NCBI GenBank assembly: GCA_934320645.1
Contig: CAKRFP010000017.1
Location: forward strand, 1 to 54,587
Source: an uncultured Bariatricus sp.
GTDB taxonomy: Bacteria > Bacillota > Clostridia > Lachnospirales > Lachnospiraceae
DNA length: 54,587 bases
Direction of reading: 5' to 3'
The notes under the pieces are model-generated. The model was not told the origin of the DNA, searched no databases, and saw only the letters and a list, made by a program, of their open reading frames with translations. This document shows positions 32,386 through 43,836 of this stretch, one piece after another. The number at the start of each line of letters is the position of its first letter. Positions within the stretch are counted from its first letter, which is position 1. The position numbers and the translations under genes are program-made.

Positions 32386-35300
32386 TTAAAAGCTTTTCAG
32401 AACCCTTGCCACTGTGTGAGTAACATAATCTGATAAAGATGAATTCTCTGGCATTGTTACAGTCTTATTATTCTTATCATACATTGACACCGTTACAATC
32501 AGTCGATAATTTGCATACTGAAAATCGTTCTGATTTGTTGAAATATTCACCGCATATTCTACCGGAAGACTGAAGATTCCATCATTCAGGTTTGCAAATT
32601 TCTCATTCGTTTTTGTCTGGGTAAATGACCAGGATTTCCCATCAGAACTTTTTACAATACTGTCAGCAGTATAGTTGTAATCATCCTGACTCCGGATTCC
32701 CACCTTCATACTATCCAGATAATCACTTATGGAAACTTCCTTATAAGTTTTACTATTCTCTTTCTGATACAGCTTAAACGTAAATGTAATCTTCTCTGCT
32801 TCGTCTACAGCGTCCTTCCATCCTGACCAGTTATTAAAATCAATCGATGCTGTCGCATCAATTACCTGCGATTTATTATTCTTAAGGTCATTCAGATTAA
32901 TACCCAGTTGTTTGATATCATCTCCCTCAAATTTCAGGTTCAGTGCACCTGAATCTTCTTTGTAGTAACGGCTGGTTCCGCTGCAGCTTCCTCTCCAGGT
33001 ACTTGCCGAAAAATCATTTGCAGTTCTGGCTAATTTGGAAATATAATCCAGTCTGAGTGAATTCTTCGGCTGACCGTTCTCAAGCGATGATGCCGGTACC
33101 AGTTCATTATAAGAATTATCTGCCAGTTTAAGACTCAATGTTACTTCGACACAAATTTTTTTCGTTTTGTCCGAGGAAGCCATTATGTCTGCTCTTACTT
33201 TCGATAAATCAATAGCCGAATCTGCATCATTCGCAGTTCCAAGTATCAGAGTCATCTTTCCATCTTCGGATGTCCAGCCATAACTTGCACATACAGCGTC
33301 ATTATCAGCCGTTGTGAGCGTTTTATCGCTGGGAGATACCGTTTTATAGTACTGCTTATTTCCACCAGAAGCATCCTGAGAATACACTTTAAAAGATACT
33401 GTTCCGGATGTTCCGGCATCCGTAAGGAATGAAAGTGCCTGATCATTGTTATAAGGAGTCACTATAAATTCCTGATAAAGTTTATCCTGATCTCCATATG
33501 CCTGCTCTGTATCAAATGTTATGGTATTCCGTAATGATATGTCAATTGTTCTGTTATTGTTATCATCACTCATTTTTTGAATACCATCTTTACTCAGATC
33601 ATCAAGCTTTTGTGTATAACTGGATAAGATACTGAACGTACTTTCGCTACTGTTATTTCCCTCATCCTCACTAGCATTATTATATCTGTGAACTTTCGTA
33701 ATGTTACATGGTGCACTTGTCGTCACAACGGAATCAACAGTACCATTGATACTTGCGATATTGCTGCTTTCCGCACTCGTCTTTGGGACATTCACTACGA
33801 TATAATAGTCTTCCGTCACATTTTCAGCATTATTAAGTGTAATTTTAAATGTATCTTTTCCTTCATCTTCTTCGGTTTTCAATCTGTAATACGTATCGCT
33901 GTTATCCATTGATACCACAACCGTTGCAGACTCTGGCGAATCAGCCTGTACAAATTTTCCACTAGAATCTTTTGTTGCATTCGCTTTATACAGTTTGCTG
34001 ACCGCAGTATCTTTGTATAATGTTCCGGATGTATCCCGAAACTTCGTCAGCGCAATCGTAACTTTTCTGTCTGAGTTTTTATCTTCGTCTGTCACTGTAT
34101 AGGAATAGACATGATCCTGATTGTTTGTATCAATTAGTGTAATCCTTGCTCCAGCCGGAAGCCGTCCACTCGAACAGTCAAATACGATCTGTTTCTCGAA
34201 TCCACGCGTCAGATCTGCCCCTGAATCCATATAACTCTGCCAGTCATATTCCGTGTTCTCATCTTTCGATGCATTATATGTCCAAGAAAGATATCCCGTC
34301 ATATTCGCATCATACTCTACAAGGACATGAGCTTTCAAACTGTCGTACACACTGGCATCAAAAATGCTTTCCTCACTCAGTGTCGCTTCAAAGTTAATTT
34401 CTACAATACGTTTGACGATCACCGGTACATATATCACCTGTGTATGTGTGCCTGATGTAAATGTCACGGTAAGCAGTGTAAACTGGTCGTTTCCATTATC
34501 ATAAGTTCTTCCCATTGCATAGGAAAGATTCTTACTTCCACTATTTGAAACCACCAGTGAAGATGTCCCGGTATCTTTGAACATTGAACCATCCCATTTA
34601 TAAGTTTCACTTTTGGCAGTCACGCTTGCATTCGAAACTGCTTTGGAATATCCTCCATTTGTCAGCAGGTTCAGATACTGTTCTATATCTTTTTGCGTCG
34701 TGCTTCCAGATACGAGGAGCACCCGGAAATCGCTGGTAAACGCGCTCGCAGGCTGTTGCGTTTTGTATTCCGATAATTTATTCGTAATATCAAAAGCTTT
34801 GTCACCCAATGTTTCTATTCCTGTCGTAGTATAGAGAACACGGCCACTTCCATCTGCGACTTTACCGGTTCTCATTTCCTGATAAATCAAGTCTGCATTA
34901 TTTGTTGCCGTACCATTGGATCCGGTATTGTAAACTGCATCACCATACAGAGTTCCAAAATCACAGGAAAACGGATTTCCATTCTGATACTGTCCTGCCG
35001 GACTGTAGGCAACTTTTACCGGATCATCTGTACCATATGGCATTACATTTACCGGTATCTCACAGGTTAATCCATTGTAAGTTGCTGTTATCTTCCTGGT
35101 CTCCGCCGTCACCCTGTCGATATCCAGCGTAACATCACTGCTATTCACTGAGCGCATGATTTCTGTATCAGACTCGCAAAGGACAAATTTCATCTGGCTC
35201 TTATCAATTGTTTCACCATTGCCAAATATTGATTTTGGCATGGAGATTAGTTGCAGGGAATCATAGCTTGGTCTTTCTGTTGTTTTACCTGTGCGGATAA

Positions 35301-38300
35301 CAGTGATGGATGCAAATAATTTTTTATCGTCCTCTGTACCAAATGCATATCCTTTTCCTGATGGCGTTGATTTTGGATCCTGAGAATTATCATAGTTAAG
35401 GAAAATGTATTGCCCCTTTTTCCCCTGAATTCCAACTTCATTTCCATCGAAAATATTATATGCCTTAGTAGCATTAGGATTTCCAGAATCTTTATCCTGC
35501 TTACTCATCCATCCATTTTGTTTATCTGTACCAATCTTGCTTATATCTGCGCCTACCCTGAGTCTCATACGTCCCCATGGATATTTGTCATCCGTACCTT
35601 TTGATCCATATGTAATTTTATAAGTATAGCCTTCTTCCATTGGAATTTGTAACGTAGAACCTACTCCACCACTTGTCTGATCCCACCTTCCTCCTGCCAA
35701 AAACACACCATCTAATATAGACCAGTTTTTGAGACTCTCCCCCTCTTTATTTTTTATTTCATTACGAGATGTGTAGGTTCCATTCTTTAAAAAGATCTCC
35801 GTACCAACAAATGAATCTACAACTTTTATCGTATATGTATCATCTCTATTTTTAATTTTCGCTGTTCCGACCGCTTTTGCTGTCAACAACTTCTTATCAT
35901 CAATTTGCACATAAGATTCAGAACCCGCTTCTATCGTCCAGCTTTCTCCTTCTCCTAAATAAATAAACTCCCCAATTCCCAATGTCAGAGAATGATTATT
36001 ATCAAACATGGCTTCCTGATATGAATAGTTAACAGACGAATCCGGCTGTGTCACACTTTCATTCTTTACCGTATAATCTGCATAAGAAATATAACCATCA
36101 TACTCATCGGATCCTACATCATCCAGCGATGTACTTTTTGTTGTGTCTCTTCTGCTTACGCCGGCCAGTTGAACTTTATACCCAGTTGACCTATTTGAAT
36201 TTTCTGAACTTCCGATCCAGGTTCCTTTTGTTGAAATACCCTCTTCATAAGAATTCGTATCCCACAGGAGATTGCCGCCTGTTAAATCTGCAGAAAGTTT
36301 TCCGACCAGTGCACCTGCCAGTGAAGTGGTGCTGGCAGAAGTTTTTTTGAAATCCACACTTGAAACTTTGCATCCATAGATATCTGATGACTGAGTTACT
36401 TCTCCAAGCAATCCACCTTCTGTACTGGCAGCAATCGTAGTGCCTGATACCGTACATCTTTCGATTGTACTTGTAACCCCACTACGTCCCACCAGTCCTC
36501 CGGCATAGGATTGTGCCTGTATCTCTGATGTTTTTGTTTTTTGTTCATTCTCTACGCCTGACACATTGGTATCTGTTGCTGCAAATGTACGTCCCGCCCG
36601 ATATCGAATCTGACCGGCTAACATACCGGCAGATGTTCCTTTTACAGAGGAATCTTTAATTTCACTGGAAGTAACCGTCAGACTTCCGTCACATTTTCCG
36701 AAGAAGATACCGGATGAATTAGCATAGCTATCTTCTTCCATTCCGTTTACAGTCACATTTCTAACATTACACGAAACTACTACATTATCTGGATTCATCG
36801 TTTGTGAATTTTCATCTTTTACATTAGATGCACTCCATCCCATGAATCCTCCAGCATTTTTACCAGAAGTAATTGTTACATTCTCAGACAGATTACATTT
36901 TGTAAAATGTACTGCAAAAAAATTTGTCTTCACTCCACTATGTAGCAAATTATCAACTGCATAAGAGTTGATTCCACCAAGGCCTACGATGCCACCAGCA
37001 TTATATGGTGCTTTAACCAGCAAATTCTGCAATTCTATATTTTTGATATCTGCATAGTAGCCTTCTCCCCTGCTTTTGTCATCAGTCGCACGATTTGCTG
37101 ATCGACCAACCAATCCGCCAACACCAACTGATAATGGATTTTTGTCTTCTGTGTCAGTCTCCACACCTTCCTTTGTATAATACGAAAGTTCAATCTCTCC
37201 GGAGATTGTAATATTGGCCAACTCATTACGAATATCTTTGTTGTCATTAGTATCCTGAATATTTTGCTGAAGGACGTTGAACACTCCACCAACACCAATG
37301 GCATGATAGTTATCATCTGAATACTCATTTATACTCATAGATAATTGAAGAGTTTTATGATTACCATCGAAATTTCTTGTAAATGGTGTATTTCTATCTG
37401 CATTATATTTATTTGCCTCTGTCTGAACAGATGCAGACTTATATCTTCCTCCAATACCACGATATCCAGATCCATATTCTGACATATCAAAAGTACCATC
37501 TCCAAACTTCAGACTTACCCTCGTCAGATTGGCAGAATAAAAATACGTCATCCTAGTATTATCAGTATATTTTGTAACCAAGTATGGTGTATTTGAGCCA
37601 TTAGCAACAGATCCATTTGAATAGGAAACAAGATTATGGTCATCTCGCTTGGAAATCGCAAAATCTTCTGAGCTCTGTGTTCCAACCCCCTGATAGGATG
37701 CATTTCTCGCTTTACCATAGTTTGTATTTCCAAAATAGCTTCCAGCCTGTGAATAATATGCAAAAGATGCATACCATGGTGCACTCTGATAAGCTGATGA
37801 TTCTGAATAAATACCTCCACCTGCCGCTCCACTATTTGTAATGGCAGATAAAATCAGAAGGCTCTGGGCATTCTGAACAGTTGTTTTCATAAAAAGTGGA
37901 TTTGTTGCACTTGTCGGGTAATTCTCCCCACTTGGATTGTATGTAATTTCTGTTTTAATATCATCTTGCTTGCTATCAGGATTTATCGTAGCTATCTGAT
38001 AATTCTTATCTGTGTTATCATCTGTGTTATTCAGTATATTTTTACCACAACTTCCTGCTTTTTCATAAAACGCACATCCATCCAGCACACGTCCCACGTA
38101 ATGATTAATATAAAAATAGTCTTTCGACTCATATTCTGTTTTGCCAGCCACCTGAATATTTTCTTTGGTTAATCCTTTATATGCTGATTCAACATCGGAT
38201 CCCATGTTTCGGAAGATCAGGCATCCACCCTGGATAATTCCAACATACCCACCTACCGGAACCAGATGTTTATAAGTTCCTGTTATATTAATCACACTGT

Positions 38301-41300
38301 CGGCAAACTCAACCTTTACATTATCAATAAAGTTATCACCGCCAAGAATCTGCCCCATCACACTGCCGTAATAATTCTTTACGGTCGCTTCATTCTTACT
38401 GTTTTCTTGCAGAGTAACCGTTCCTGAATTTCCCTTAGCCAGTTTAATATTCAGATTCATGACAACAGAGCCATAACTGTTGTTTATCAATCCGCGGCTT
38501 GCATACGTTGCTGTCAGACTACTGTTTTGTAAAGTGATTGTAGGATAATTACCATCCTCTTTTTGTTTACCTACTATCACACCTCGGAACGCTGTAGTAT
38601 TGTTATAACCAAACCCACAAAATGTACTGTCCAAAGAGATGTCCTTTGTAATCTGATAATACGCATTCCGCATATATTCACGCACTGCACTGTTATCTAT
38701 ACTTTCAGTCTTACCAGCACTATTCGTACTCGTCCAGTCCGTACCAGCATATGTATATTCGCTGCAGTGTCCGTCGGTGTTATCGGTGTGTATGGCAGAC
38801 TCATTTCCAGCCAGAAAGGCTTTACTGAGCCGGATTTTCCAGCCCGAACCTGCTGTTCCTGTTCTCATATACTCTGCTATCGCAACCATTTCCTCTGCTG
38901 AATCAATCTGAAATGGATGTCCATAGGTTCCGCATCCATTAAGGATATCTACAACATACACGTTAACCTTTATCTCATGGTATTCCCCATTCGCAGTATA
39001 AGATGTATATACATACGGTTTATAGCTGTCAAATTTGGGTGCAGAACCTGCGTCTCCTGTTTCTTGAGAACTTTTTATATTAACGTATATATTTGTTTTA
39101 TTTTTTCGAGTGTCATAATACCAGTGTTCTTCATCTTTATACTCAGTGGATTCTGATATTTCCTTTCCATATGTCGCGTTATGATGCGTGTTTTTATCAC
39201 CACTCCAATCATCCGCCAGATTGAAGTTATAAGTTGCGGCACAAGAAGCTCCATTCGGATAACGGAAATAATTCATCAGCATTGCTCTTGAAAACATAAC
39301 CGTTTCTCCAGATTTTGCTCCATCCTGGAGAGCAATCGAACTGAAACTAAGTGAAATATTCTGTGCCTTTTCACCGCCGGCATTTCCAATCAGACTGCTC
39401 GCCGCATACTCAGGCATACTTCCTGACTTTGTATAACTTCCCTTTATGTTATTTAACGACACCGCTGTATAGGAACCAATCTGATTGATCAAAATCGGAG
39501 CATACGGTAACTTGGAATCCTTTTGCTGATACCCTGCAACATACAGATTTTCCAATGTAATACCACTGACGGACAAACCATGTGTGTTGATTGTTGTATT
39601 CGTCACTGCTCCGGCTACCGTTCCACAGAGCAGTGCTCCCGAGAAACTGTCTAAGATTCCTCCCACATTTCCTGTCAGTTTCATGTCTTGTACAGTCAAT
39701 GTGTAGGTTTTGATTTCCGTTGGTGCAGAAGCTTTAAAATCCAGAAACAGACCAAAGTGCATCAGCCGATGCTGAGAAGCAGTATTCGTTTTCATAACAG
39801 TTGTATTCGTTTTTGTCTCTTCCTTTGTATCAATGCTTTCATTGTCAAATTTGATTGTTGCACCGTTACCATTAAAGGTAAGATTCTCTTCACTGCCAAC
39901 GGATACCGGATAATAAGAATATCCCGTGAGGTCATATGTTTTGTCTTTCTCAAGCTGTACGCTCTCATTTTCCAGGTCGTCATACGTGCCAAAATATCCT
40001 TTGATATTGCTTGCAGCATATCTTCTTACCGACCAGGTAAGAAGTTGTTTTTCGTCTGCAATCGTTCCAATTGCTCCATTATAAGAAGGTGTATTCTTTC
40101 TTATAAGATCCAGATTATAATAATAACGTGTATTTTCGTTAGAATTCCACACCGTAGTATTCTTATTCTTTGTCACATTCTTATAAGTGGTACACGCATT
40201 GTCCTGATTAAATCTTGGCTTACTTTCAGATGCATCTGATGTTGCCAGCGATACTACTCCCTGTCCATTTGGTGAATCTTTCATGCTGACACCGACCAGC
40301 TCATCAAACTTATCACATTTATTTTCTGTGATTGTAACATTAGTGCTTTCAATATTATATGCATCTTTTTTGATTTCCAGATAAAGGGCACTGTTTTCAA
40401 ACTGCCGTCCGCTATATACGAGCAATCCATCCGGAGTTGTTGCATTACCGGTAAATTCTGCTTCCTTGATATCAATTCCCGGCTTTTTCTTATCATCGCA
40501 CTGAACATTCCAGTAACCGGTAGCCTGGTACACAAGTCCGCCGAAATTGGCATTTCCGTTACTTGTCAAAGAGGCATTTTCTTTTACAACAACATTTTTC
40601 CATGTTACCGCAACGTTATTCCACTCATATCCCAGCAGTCCGCCCATACTTTTAGTCGCACTGCTTATCAGTTTCAATCCACTGACGGTTGTGTTGGATA
40701 GGTCTAACGTGAAATTATCCGGAGAAATGATTCTTTTATTGTTATCTTTCTCATTACTTCTGAAAATAGAACTGATCATACCGCCCATACACGCATCACT
40801 TACAGATGTATCTGCAGGAGTTTTAAGTTCAATAGACCCTGATATGGTATTTCCAGTCATGGTCAGTGTTCCTTCATTTGCACCGCCTGCTGTAATTTCG
40901 CCTACCAGTCCACCTACATAATATTTACTATCCTTCGTGTAATTCCCGGCATATGTGATTGTCACATTTGTAGAACAGCCCGTAATCGTCAGTGAGGAAC
41001 CCATATTCTGAGCTACCAGAGCACCACAATAACTGTTACCAGATTCTGCCGAATCAACTGTGATTATTCCTTCTGTCTGCACATTCTGTATGGTTGCACC
41101 TGCTGTAACCGCAAACAGACCGGTGTTCTTATGTCTGTAAATCTGACCGCTTCCCTCATCATCAGAAGAAACATTTCGTCCCAAAATTCCACGCGTTCCA
41201 TAAGATTCACCAATAGAAAGCGTTATGGTATGATAGTTTCCGTTTAAATTTCCGTTTAAGCTTCCTTTAAATCCATTTCCATCCGTAAATGTTGCATTCT

Positions 41301-43722
41301 CCTGATTTGTTCCATTGTCACGCATGAAACCGGTAATACCCGTTCCAGTAAGGTTAATATTTTCTTTCAAATTCAATGCTGTACCTTCAGCATAAAAATC
41401 AAAATTATCCGCTTCCTTTTTTTCAAATTGTACTGCGCCTTTTTCTGTAAGCTGTGCACGGATTGCAATTGCAGCAAAATCCTTTGCGGATGAAATATCT
41501 GTGTTCACTGCCGGAACTATTACGATATGACTCGCGGTATCTACCGTGAATAAGGCATTTTCATCATCTTTATCTTCCAGAGTCAGATTCGTTCCCTGTC
41601 TGTATACTTCACCATAAGAGCCGATATCACTTACCTTTACAGCATCTGATCGTTTCAGCGTCCAGTCTGTCGTTTTATCTGCACTCTTACCAGCGTCTTT
41701 ATTTCCGTCTCCCAAAGCATAGATCAGCGCATTGTTTCTGTTTCCGACAAGCTGACCTTTTGTTGTACCTTCGTTTTTGATTTTTGCGTTGCTAAGATCA
41801 GTAGTACCCTGGAGTCTCAGGACACCGCTTTCAAGATTTCCTATAAGACCGCCACAATTTACTGCGTCCATTCCATCATCAGCTTTGACAGTAACCGTTC
41901 CAAAATCCAGAAAATAACCATCGGCTCCGGCTACACCGATCAAACCGCCAAAATTCGTTACATTACCTGTATTTTCAGTCACTGTTACCGTTGAAGTTAT
42001 ATCTTCAGCTTTCACATATCCATAAGAAGAAGCTCCCTCCTGATTCTGCACCAGACCGATCAGACCTCCATATGTTGTATTTTCTTTTTCTGTTATATTG
42101 GATGTTGCATTTACCTTAGATATTTCCAATGATGCGGCTGCGTTGGTCTGACTATACTGTCCGATCAGACCGCCAAGATTCTGTCCTTCAAGACTGGAAG
42201 TAACCTGATATGCATCTGAATTATCCGTACCTGTTTTGCCAACAGAGATTTTACTGTTAGCACTATTATTTACAAGTACGCCAACAAGACCTCCGGCTGT
42301 GTTTCCTTTCACAGTGGCTGTCCCGTCTAGTTTTATTTGATTGTTAAAAGAAAACTCATTTTGACAGGAAAAATATCCAAACAATCCTCCGGCATTTCCA
42401 TTCTCGCCTGTTGCAGTAACATTTTCAGTTAATACCGAAATGTTTTTTCCATCGGCAACTGTAATGGATGTATTCTCTGCTTTTCCAATCAGACCGCCCG
42501 CATTTTCCGTTGCTTTTATAGTCACCGGATGATCTTTGCTGCCAACCACACTGTTATCACTTACAGTTATGACAGCGCCATTACTGCTTCCTGCGATTCC
42601 TCCGGCTGCTGTTGTTCCTGTGACGGCTGCTCCGATCGTTGGATTATTTAAAACCAGGCTTGTACCAGTCTGCATCTCGCCAACAACACCGCCCGCAGAA
42701 CCATTCTCCGTGCTGATACTATAAAACGCCGGAAAGCTTACCAAACTGGCATCAATCGTACCTGCGCCAAGTGTGTTACATACTAATCCGGCATTGGCAG
42801 TTTCGTTGCTTCCTGTTCTCGCAATTTCTACCTCGATACCTGATGAATAGCTAAGCTCCGGTGTCAACGTTCCTGCTGCGCCGCTGATTTCACCAATCAG
42901 GGAACCTTTTACTTTTTTGTCTGAATCAGCTTTTACCTCAGCAGAAACCGTTATGCTAAACGTATCGTCGTTTGCATTTGCAAATACATAAGATTCTGCC
43001 AGCACAGAGCTGTCAGTTTTCCAGCTATCACCATCTGTAATAACAGATAAACTTTCTTTACCATTACTGTCTTTGTAAAATGTTGCAGCGGATGACAGAC
43101 CCCCGAACAGAGCTGAAGATATTTTTATCGCTCCAATATTAAATGTTCCGGAAAATGGAACATCTTTTGTTCCAAGTCCCTGGAATTGGTAGTCCACACC
43201 TTCAAACGTAGCTGTGCCCGGTATTGACATCGTACTGCCTGTAACGCTTGAATCTATGGAAATGATATAATCTTTATATTTTTCTGCCGGGCAGTTAGAA
43301 AGTAAGGTTAATGCCTGACCATTTTTTACGCTTATTGTTTTTTTAGCCTCATCTATTACAGCCAGATCATTCTTGGATGTGAGTTGTGTCCAGACCTTGT
43401 CTCCTGTCACACTTTCACTGGTTATTACCGGTTCTTCACCCGTACCATCCCCATTTTCTTCCTCTGTTGCTTCCACTGTACTGGTCTCACTGTCCGGAGT
43501 TTCTTCGTCCGTATAATTCTCCTCACCGGATACAGGCTCTGCACCAGTTTCATCGTCACTTTCAGGAACAGAATTTTCACTGGTATTATCCTGCGCTTCC
43601 GTTTTATTTTCACTTGTTGTATTTTTATCTGAAGCAAATACATTCTCCAGTCCACTTCCAGATACCGACATAGTCAACATAGACAAAACCAGCAAATATA
43701 TGAATATCTTTTTCCCTTTCAT
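32386..43722 (-). CDS. Giant secreted GLUG-repeat adhesin-like protein (3778 residues)
   Basis: The longest gene in the window. It has a Sec signal peptide (LVLSMLTMSVSGSGLENVFA, cleavage near residue 30) and then an acidic Thr/Ser/Glu stretch to ~105. Three blocks are rich in GLUG-like GGLIG/GGLVG turns (about 330-780, 890-1080, 2130-2480), which suggests parallel beta-helix structure. A Big_2-like Ig segment (IEAGSESYVQIDDKKLLTA) lies near 2600, followed by ~1100 residues of beta-rich domains. It ends VTHTVARVLKSF with no LPxTG, membrane helix or cell-wall-binding repeat, so attachment must come from partners. Cysteines are few. It follows three subunit genes and is last in its operon. Surface adhesin or fibre component is inferred from layout; carbohydrate processing is possible for the beta-helices but I see no catalytic motif. 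The ATG at 43722 has GGAG 10 nt upstream. Confidence 0.75.
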   Translation of the reverse strand: MKGKKIFIYLLVLSMLTMSVSGSGLENVFASDKNTTSENKTEAQDNTSENSVPESDDETGAEPVSGEENYTDEETPDSETSTVEATEEENGDGTGEEPVITSESVTGDKVWTQLTSKNDLAVIDEAKKTISVKNGQALTLLSNCPAEKYKDYIISIDSSVTGSTMSIPGTATFEGVDYQFQGLGTKDVPFSGTFNIGAIKISSALFGGLSSAATFYKDSNGKESLSVITDGDSWKTDSSVLAESYVFANANDDTFSITVSAEVKADSDKKVKGSLIGEISGAAGTLTPELSYSSGIEVEIARTGSNETANAGLVCNTLGAGTIDASLVSFPAFYSISTENGSAGGVVGEMQTGTSLVLNNPTIGAAVTGTTAAGGIAGSSNGAVITVSDNSVVGSKDHPVTIKATENAGGLIGKAENTSITVADGKNISVLTENVTATGENGNAGGLFGYFSCQNEFSFNNQIKLDGTATVKGNTAGGLVGVLVNNSANSKISVGKTGTDNSDAYQVTSSLEGQNLGGLIGQYSQTNAAASLEISKVNATSNITEKENTTYGGLIGLVQNQEGASSYGYVKAEDITSTVTVTENTGNVTNFGGLIGVAGADGYFLDFGTVTVKADDGMDAVNCGGLIGNLESGVLRLQGTTDLSNAKIKNEGTTKGQLVGNRNNALIYALGDGNKDAGKSADKTTDWTLKRSDAVKVSDIGSYGEVYRQGTNLTLEDKDDENALFTVDTASHIVIVPAVNTDISSAKDFAAIAIRAQLTEKGAVQFEKKEADNFDFYAEGTALNLKENINLTGTGITGFMRDNGTNQENATFTDGNGFKGSLNGNLNGNYHTITLSIGESYGTRGILGRNVSSDDEGSGQIYRHKNTGLFAVTAGATIQNVQTEGIITVDSAESGNSYCGALVAQNMGSSLTITGCSTNVTITYAGNYTKDSKYYVGGLVGEITAGGANEGTLTMTGNTISGSIELKTPADTSVSDACMGGMISSIFRSNEKDNNKRIISPDNFTLDLSNTTVSGLKLISSATKSMGGLLGYEWNNVAVTWKNVVVKENASLTSNGNANFGGLVYQATGYWNVQCDDKKKPGIDIKEAEFTGNATTPDGLLVYSGRQFENSALYLEIKKDAYNIESTNVTITENKCDKFDELVGVSMKDSPNGQGVVSLATSDASESKPRFNQDNACTTYKNVTKNKNTTVWNSNENTRYYYNLDLIRKNTPSYNGAIGTIADEKQLLTWSVRRYAASNIKGYFGTYDDLENESVQLEKDKTYDLTGYSYYPVSVGSEENLTFNGNGATIKFDNESIDTKEETKTNTTVMKTNTASQHRLMHFGLFLDFKASAPTEIKTYTLTVQDMKLTGNVGGILDSFSGALLCGTVAGAVTNTTINTHGLSVSGITLENLYVAGYQQKDSKLPYAPILINQIGSYTAVSLNNIKGSYTKSGSMPEYAASSLIGNAGGEKAQNISLSFSSIALQDGAKSGETVMFSRAMLMNYFRYPNGASCAATYNFNLADDWSGDKNTHHNATYGKEISESTEYKDEEHWYYDTRKNKTNIYVNIKSSQETGDAGSAPKFDSYKPYVYTSYTANGEYHEIKVNVYVVDILNGCGTYGHPFQIDSAEEMVAIAEYMRTGTAGSGWKIRLSKAFLAGNESAIHTDNTDGHCSEYTYAGTDWTSTNSAGKTESIDNSAVREYMRNAYYQITKDISLDSTFCGFGYNNTTAFRGVIVGKQKEDGNYPTITLQNSSLTATYASRGLINNSYGSVVMNLNIKLAKGNSGTVTLQENSKNEATVKNYYGSVMGQILGGDNFIDNVKVEFADSVINITGTYKHLVPVGGYVGIIQGGCLIFRNMGSDVESAYKGLTKENIQVAGKTEYESKDYFYINHYVGRVLDGCAFYEKAGSCGKNILNNTDDNTDKNYQIATINPDSKQDDIKTEITYNPSGENYPTSATNPLFMKTTVQNAQSLLILSAITNSGAAGGGIYSESSAYQSAPWYASFAYYSQAGSYFGNTNYGKARNASYQGVGTQSSEDFAISKRDDHNLVSYSNGSVANGSNTPYLVTKYTDNTRMTYFYSANLTRVSLKFGDGTFDMSEYGSGYRGIGGRYKSASVQTEANKYNADRNTPFTRNFDGNHKTLQLSMSINEYSDDNYHAIGVGGVFNVLQQNIQDTNDNKDIRNELANITISGEIELSYYTKEGVETDTEDKNPLSVGVGGLVGRSANRATDDKSRGEGYYADIKNIELQNLLVKAPYNAGGIVGLGGINSYAVDNLLHSGVKTNFFAVHFTKCNLSENVTITSGKNAGGFMGWSASNVKDENSQTMNPDNVVVSCNVRNVTVNGMEEDSYANSSGIFFGKCDGSLTVTSSEIKDSSVKGTSAGMLAGQIRYRAGRTFAATDTNVSGVENEQKTKTSEIQAQSYAGGLVGRSGVTSTIERCTVSGTTIAASTEGGLLGEVTQSSDIYGCKVSSVDFKKTSASTTSLAGALVGKLSADLTGGNLLWDTNSYEEGISTKGTWIGSSENSNRSTGYKVQLAGVSRRDTTKSTSLDDVGSDEYDGYISYADYTVKNESVTQPDSSVNYSYQEAMFDNNHSLTLGIGEFIYLGEGESWTIEAGSESYVQIDDKKLLTAKAVGTAKIKNRDDTYTIKVVDSFVGTEIFLKNGTYTSRNEIKNKEGESLKNWSILDGVFLAGGRWDQTSGGVGSTLQIPMEEGYTYKITYGSKGTDDKYPWGRMRLRVGADISKIGTDKQNGWMSKQDKDSGNPNATKAYNIFDGNEVGIQGKKGQYIFLNYDNSQDPKSTPSGKGYAFGTEDDKKLFASITVIRTGKTTERPSYDSLQLISMPKSIFGNGETIDKSQMKFVLCESDTEIMRSVNSSDVTLDIDRVTAETRKITATYNGLTCEIPVNVMPYGTDDPVKVAYSPAGQYQNGNPFSCDFGTLYGDAVYNTGSNGTATNNADLIYQEMRTGKVADGSGRVLYTTTGIETLGDKAFDITNKLSEYKTQQPASAFTSDFRVLLVSGSTTQKDIEQYLNLLTNGGYSKAVSNASVTAKSETYKWDGSMFKDTGTSSLVVSNSGSKNLSYAMGRTYDNGNDQFTLLTVTFTSGTHTQVIYVPVIVKRIVEINFEATLSEESIFDASVYDSLKAHVLVEYDANMTGYLSWTYNASKDENTEYDWQSYMDSGADLTRGFEKQIVFDCSSGRLPAGARITLIDTNNQDHVYSYTVTDEDKNSDRKVTIALTKFRDTSGTLYKDTAVSKLYKANATKDSSGKFVQADSPESATVVVSMDNSDTYYRLKTEEDEGKDTFKITLNNAENVTEDYYIVVNVPKTSAESSNIASINGTVDSVVTTSAPCNITKVHRYNNASEDEGNNSSESTFSILSSYTQKLDDLSKDGIQKMSDDNNNRTIDISLRNTITFDTEQAYGDQDKLYQEFIVTPYNNDQALSFLTDAGTSGTVSFKVYSQDASGGNKQYYKTVSPSDKTLTTADNDAVCASYGWTSEDGKMTLILGTANDADSAIDLSKVRADIMASSDKTKKICVEVTLSLKLADNSYNELVPASSLENGQPKNSLRLDYISKLARTANDFSASTWRGSCSGTSRYYKEDSGALNLKFEGDDIKQLGINLNDLKNNKSQVIDATASIDFNNWSGWKDAVDEAEKITFTFKLYQKENSKTYKEVSISDYLDSMKVGIRSQDDYNYTADSIVKSSDGKSWSFTQTKTNEKFANLNDGIFSLPVEYAVNISTNQNDFQYANYRLIVTVSMYDKNNKTVTMPENSSLSDYVTHTVARVLKSF

Positions 43723-43789
43723 AAATAATCATCTCCACAAAACTTATTTCTTCATGTTCAAAAATGCCCCGCATTGCTGCAACCAACCT

Positions 43790-43817
43790 GCAGAGGTGAG
43801 CGCCATCTCACATCTGC
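43790..43817. repeat. Intercistronic hairpin before the giant gene
   Basis: An 11-bp stem with one mismatch (GCAGATGTGAG against CTCACCTCTGC, 6-nt loop) lies 20 nt after the upstream stop with no T-run. It may adjust expression of the giant gene relative to the three subunit genes. Confidence 0.4.
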
Positions 43818-43836
43818 TATAACAGCAAACAGGAAT

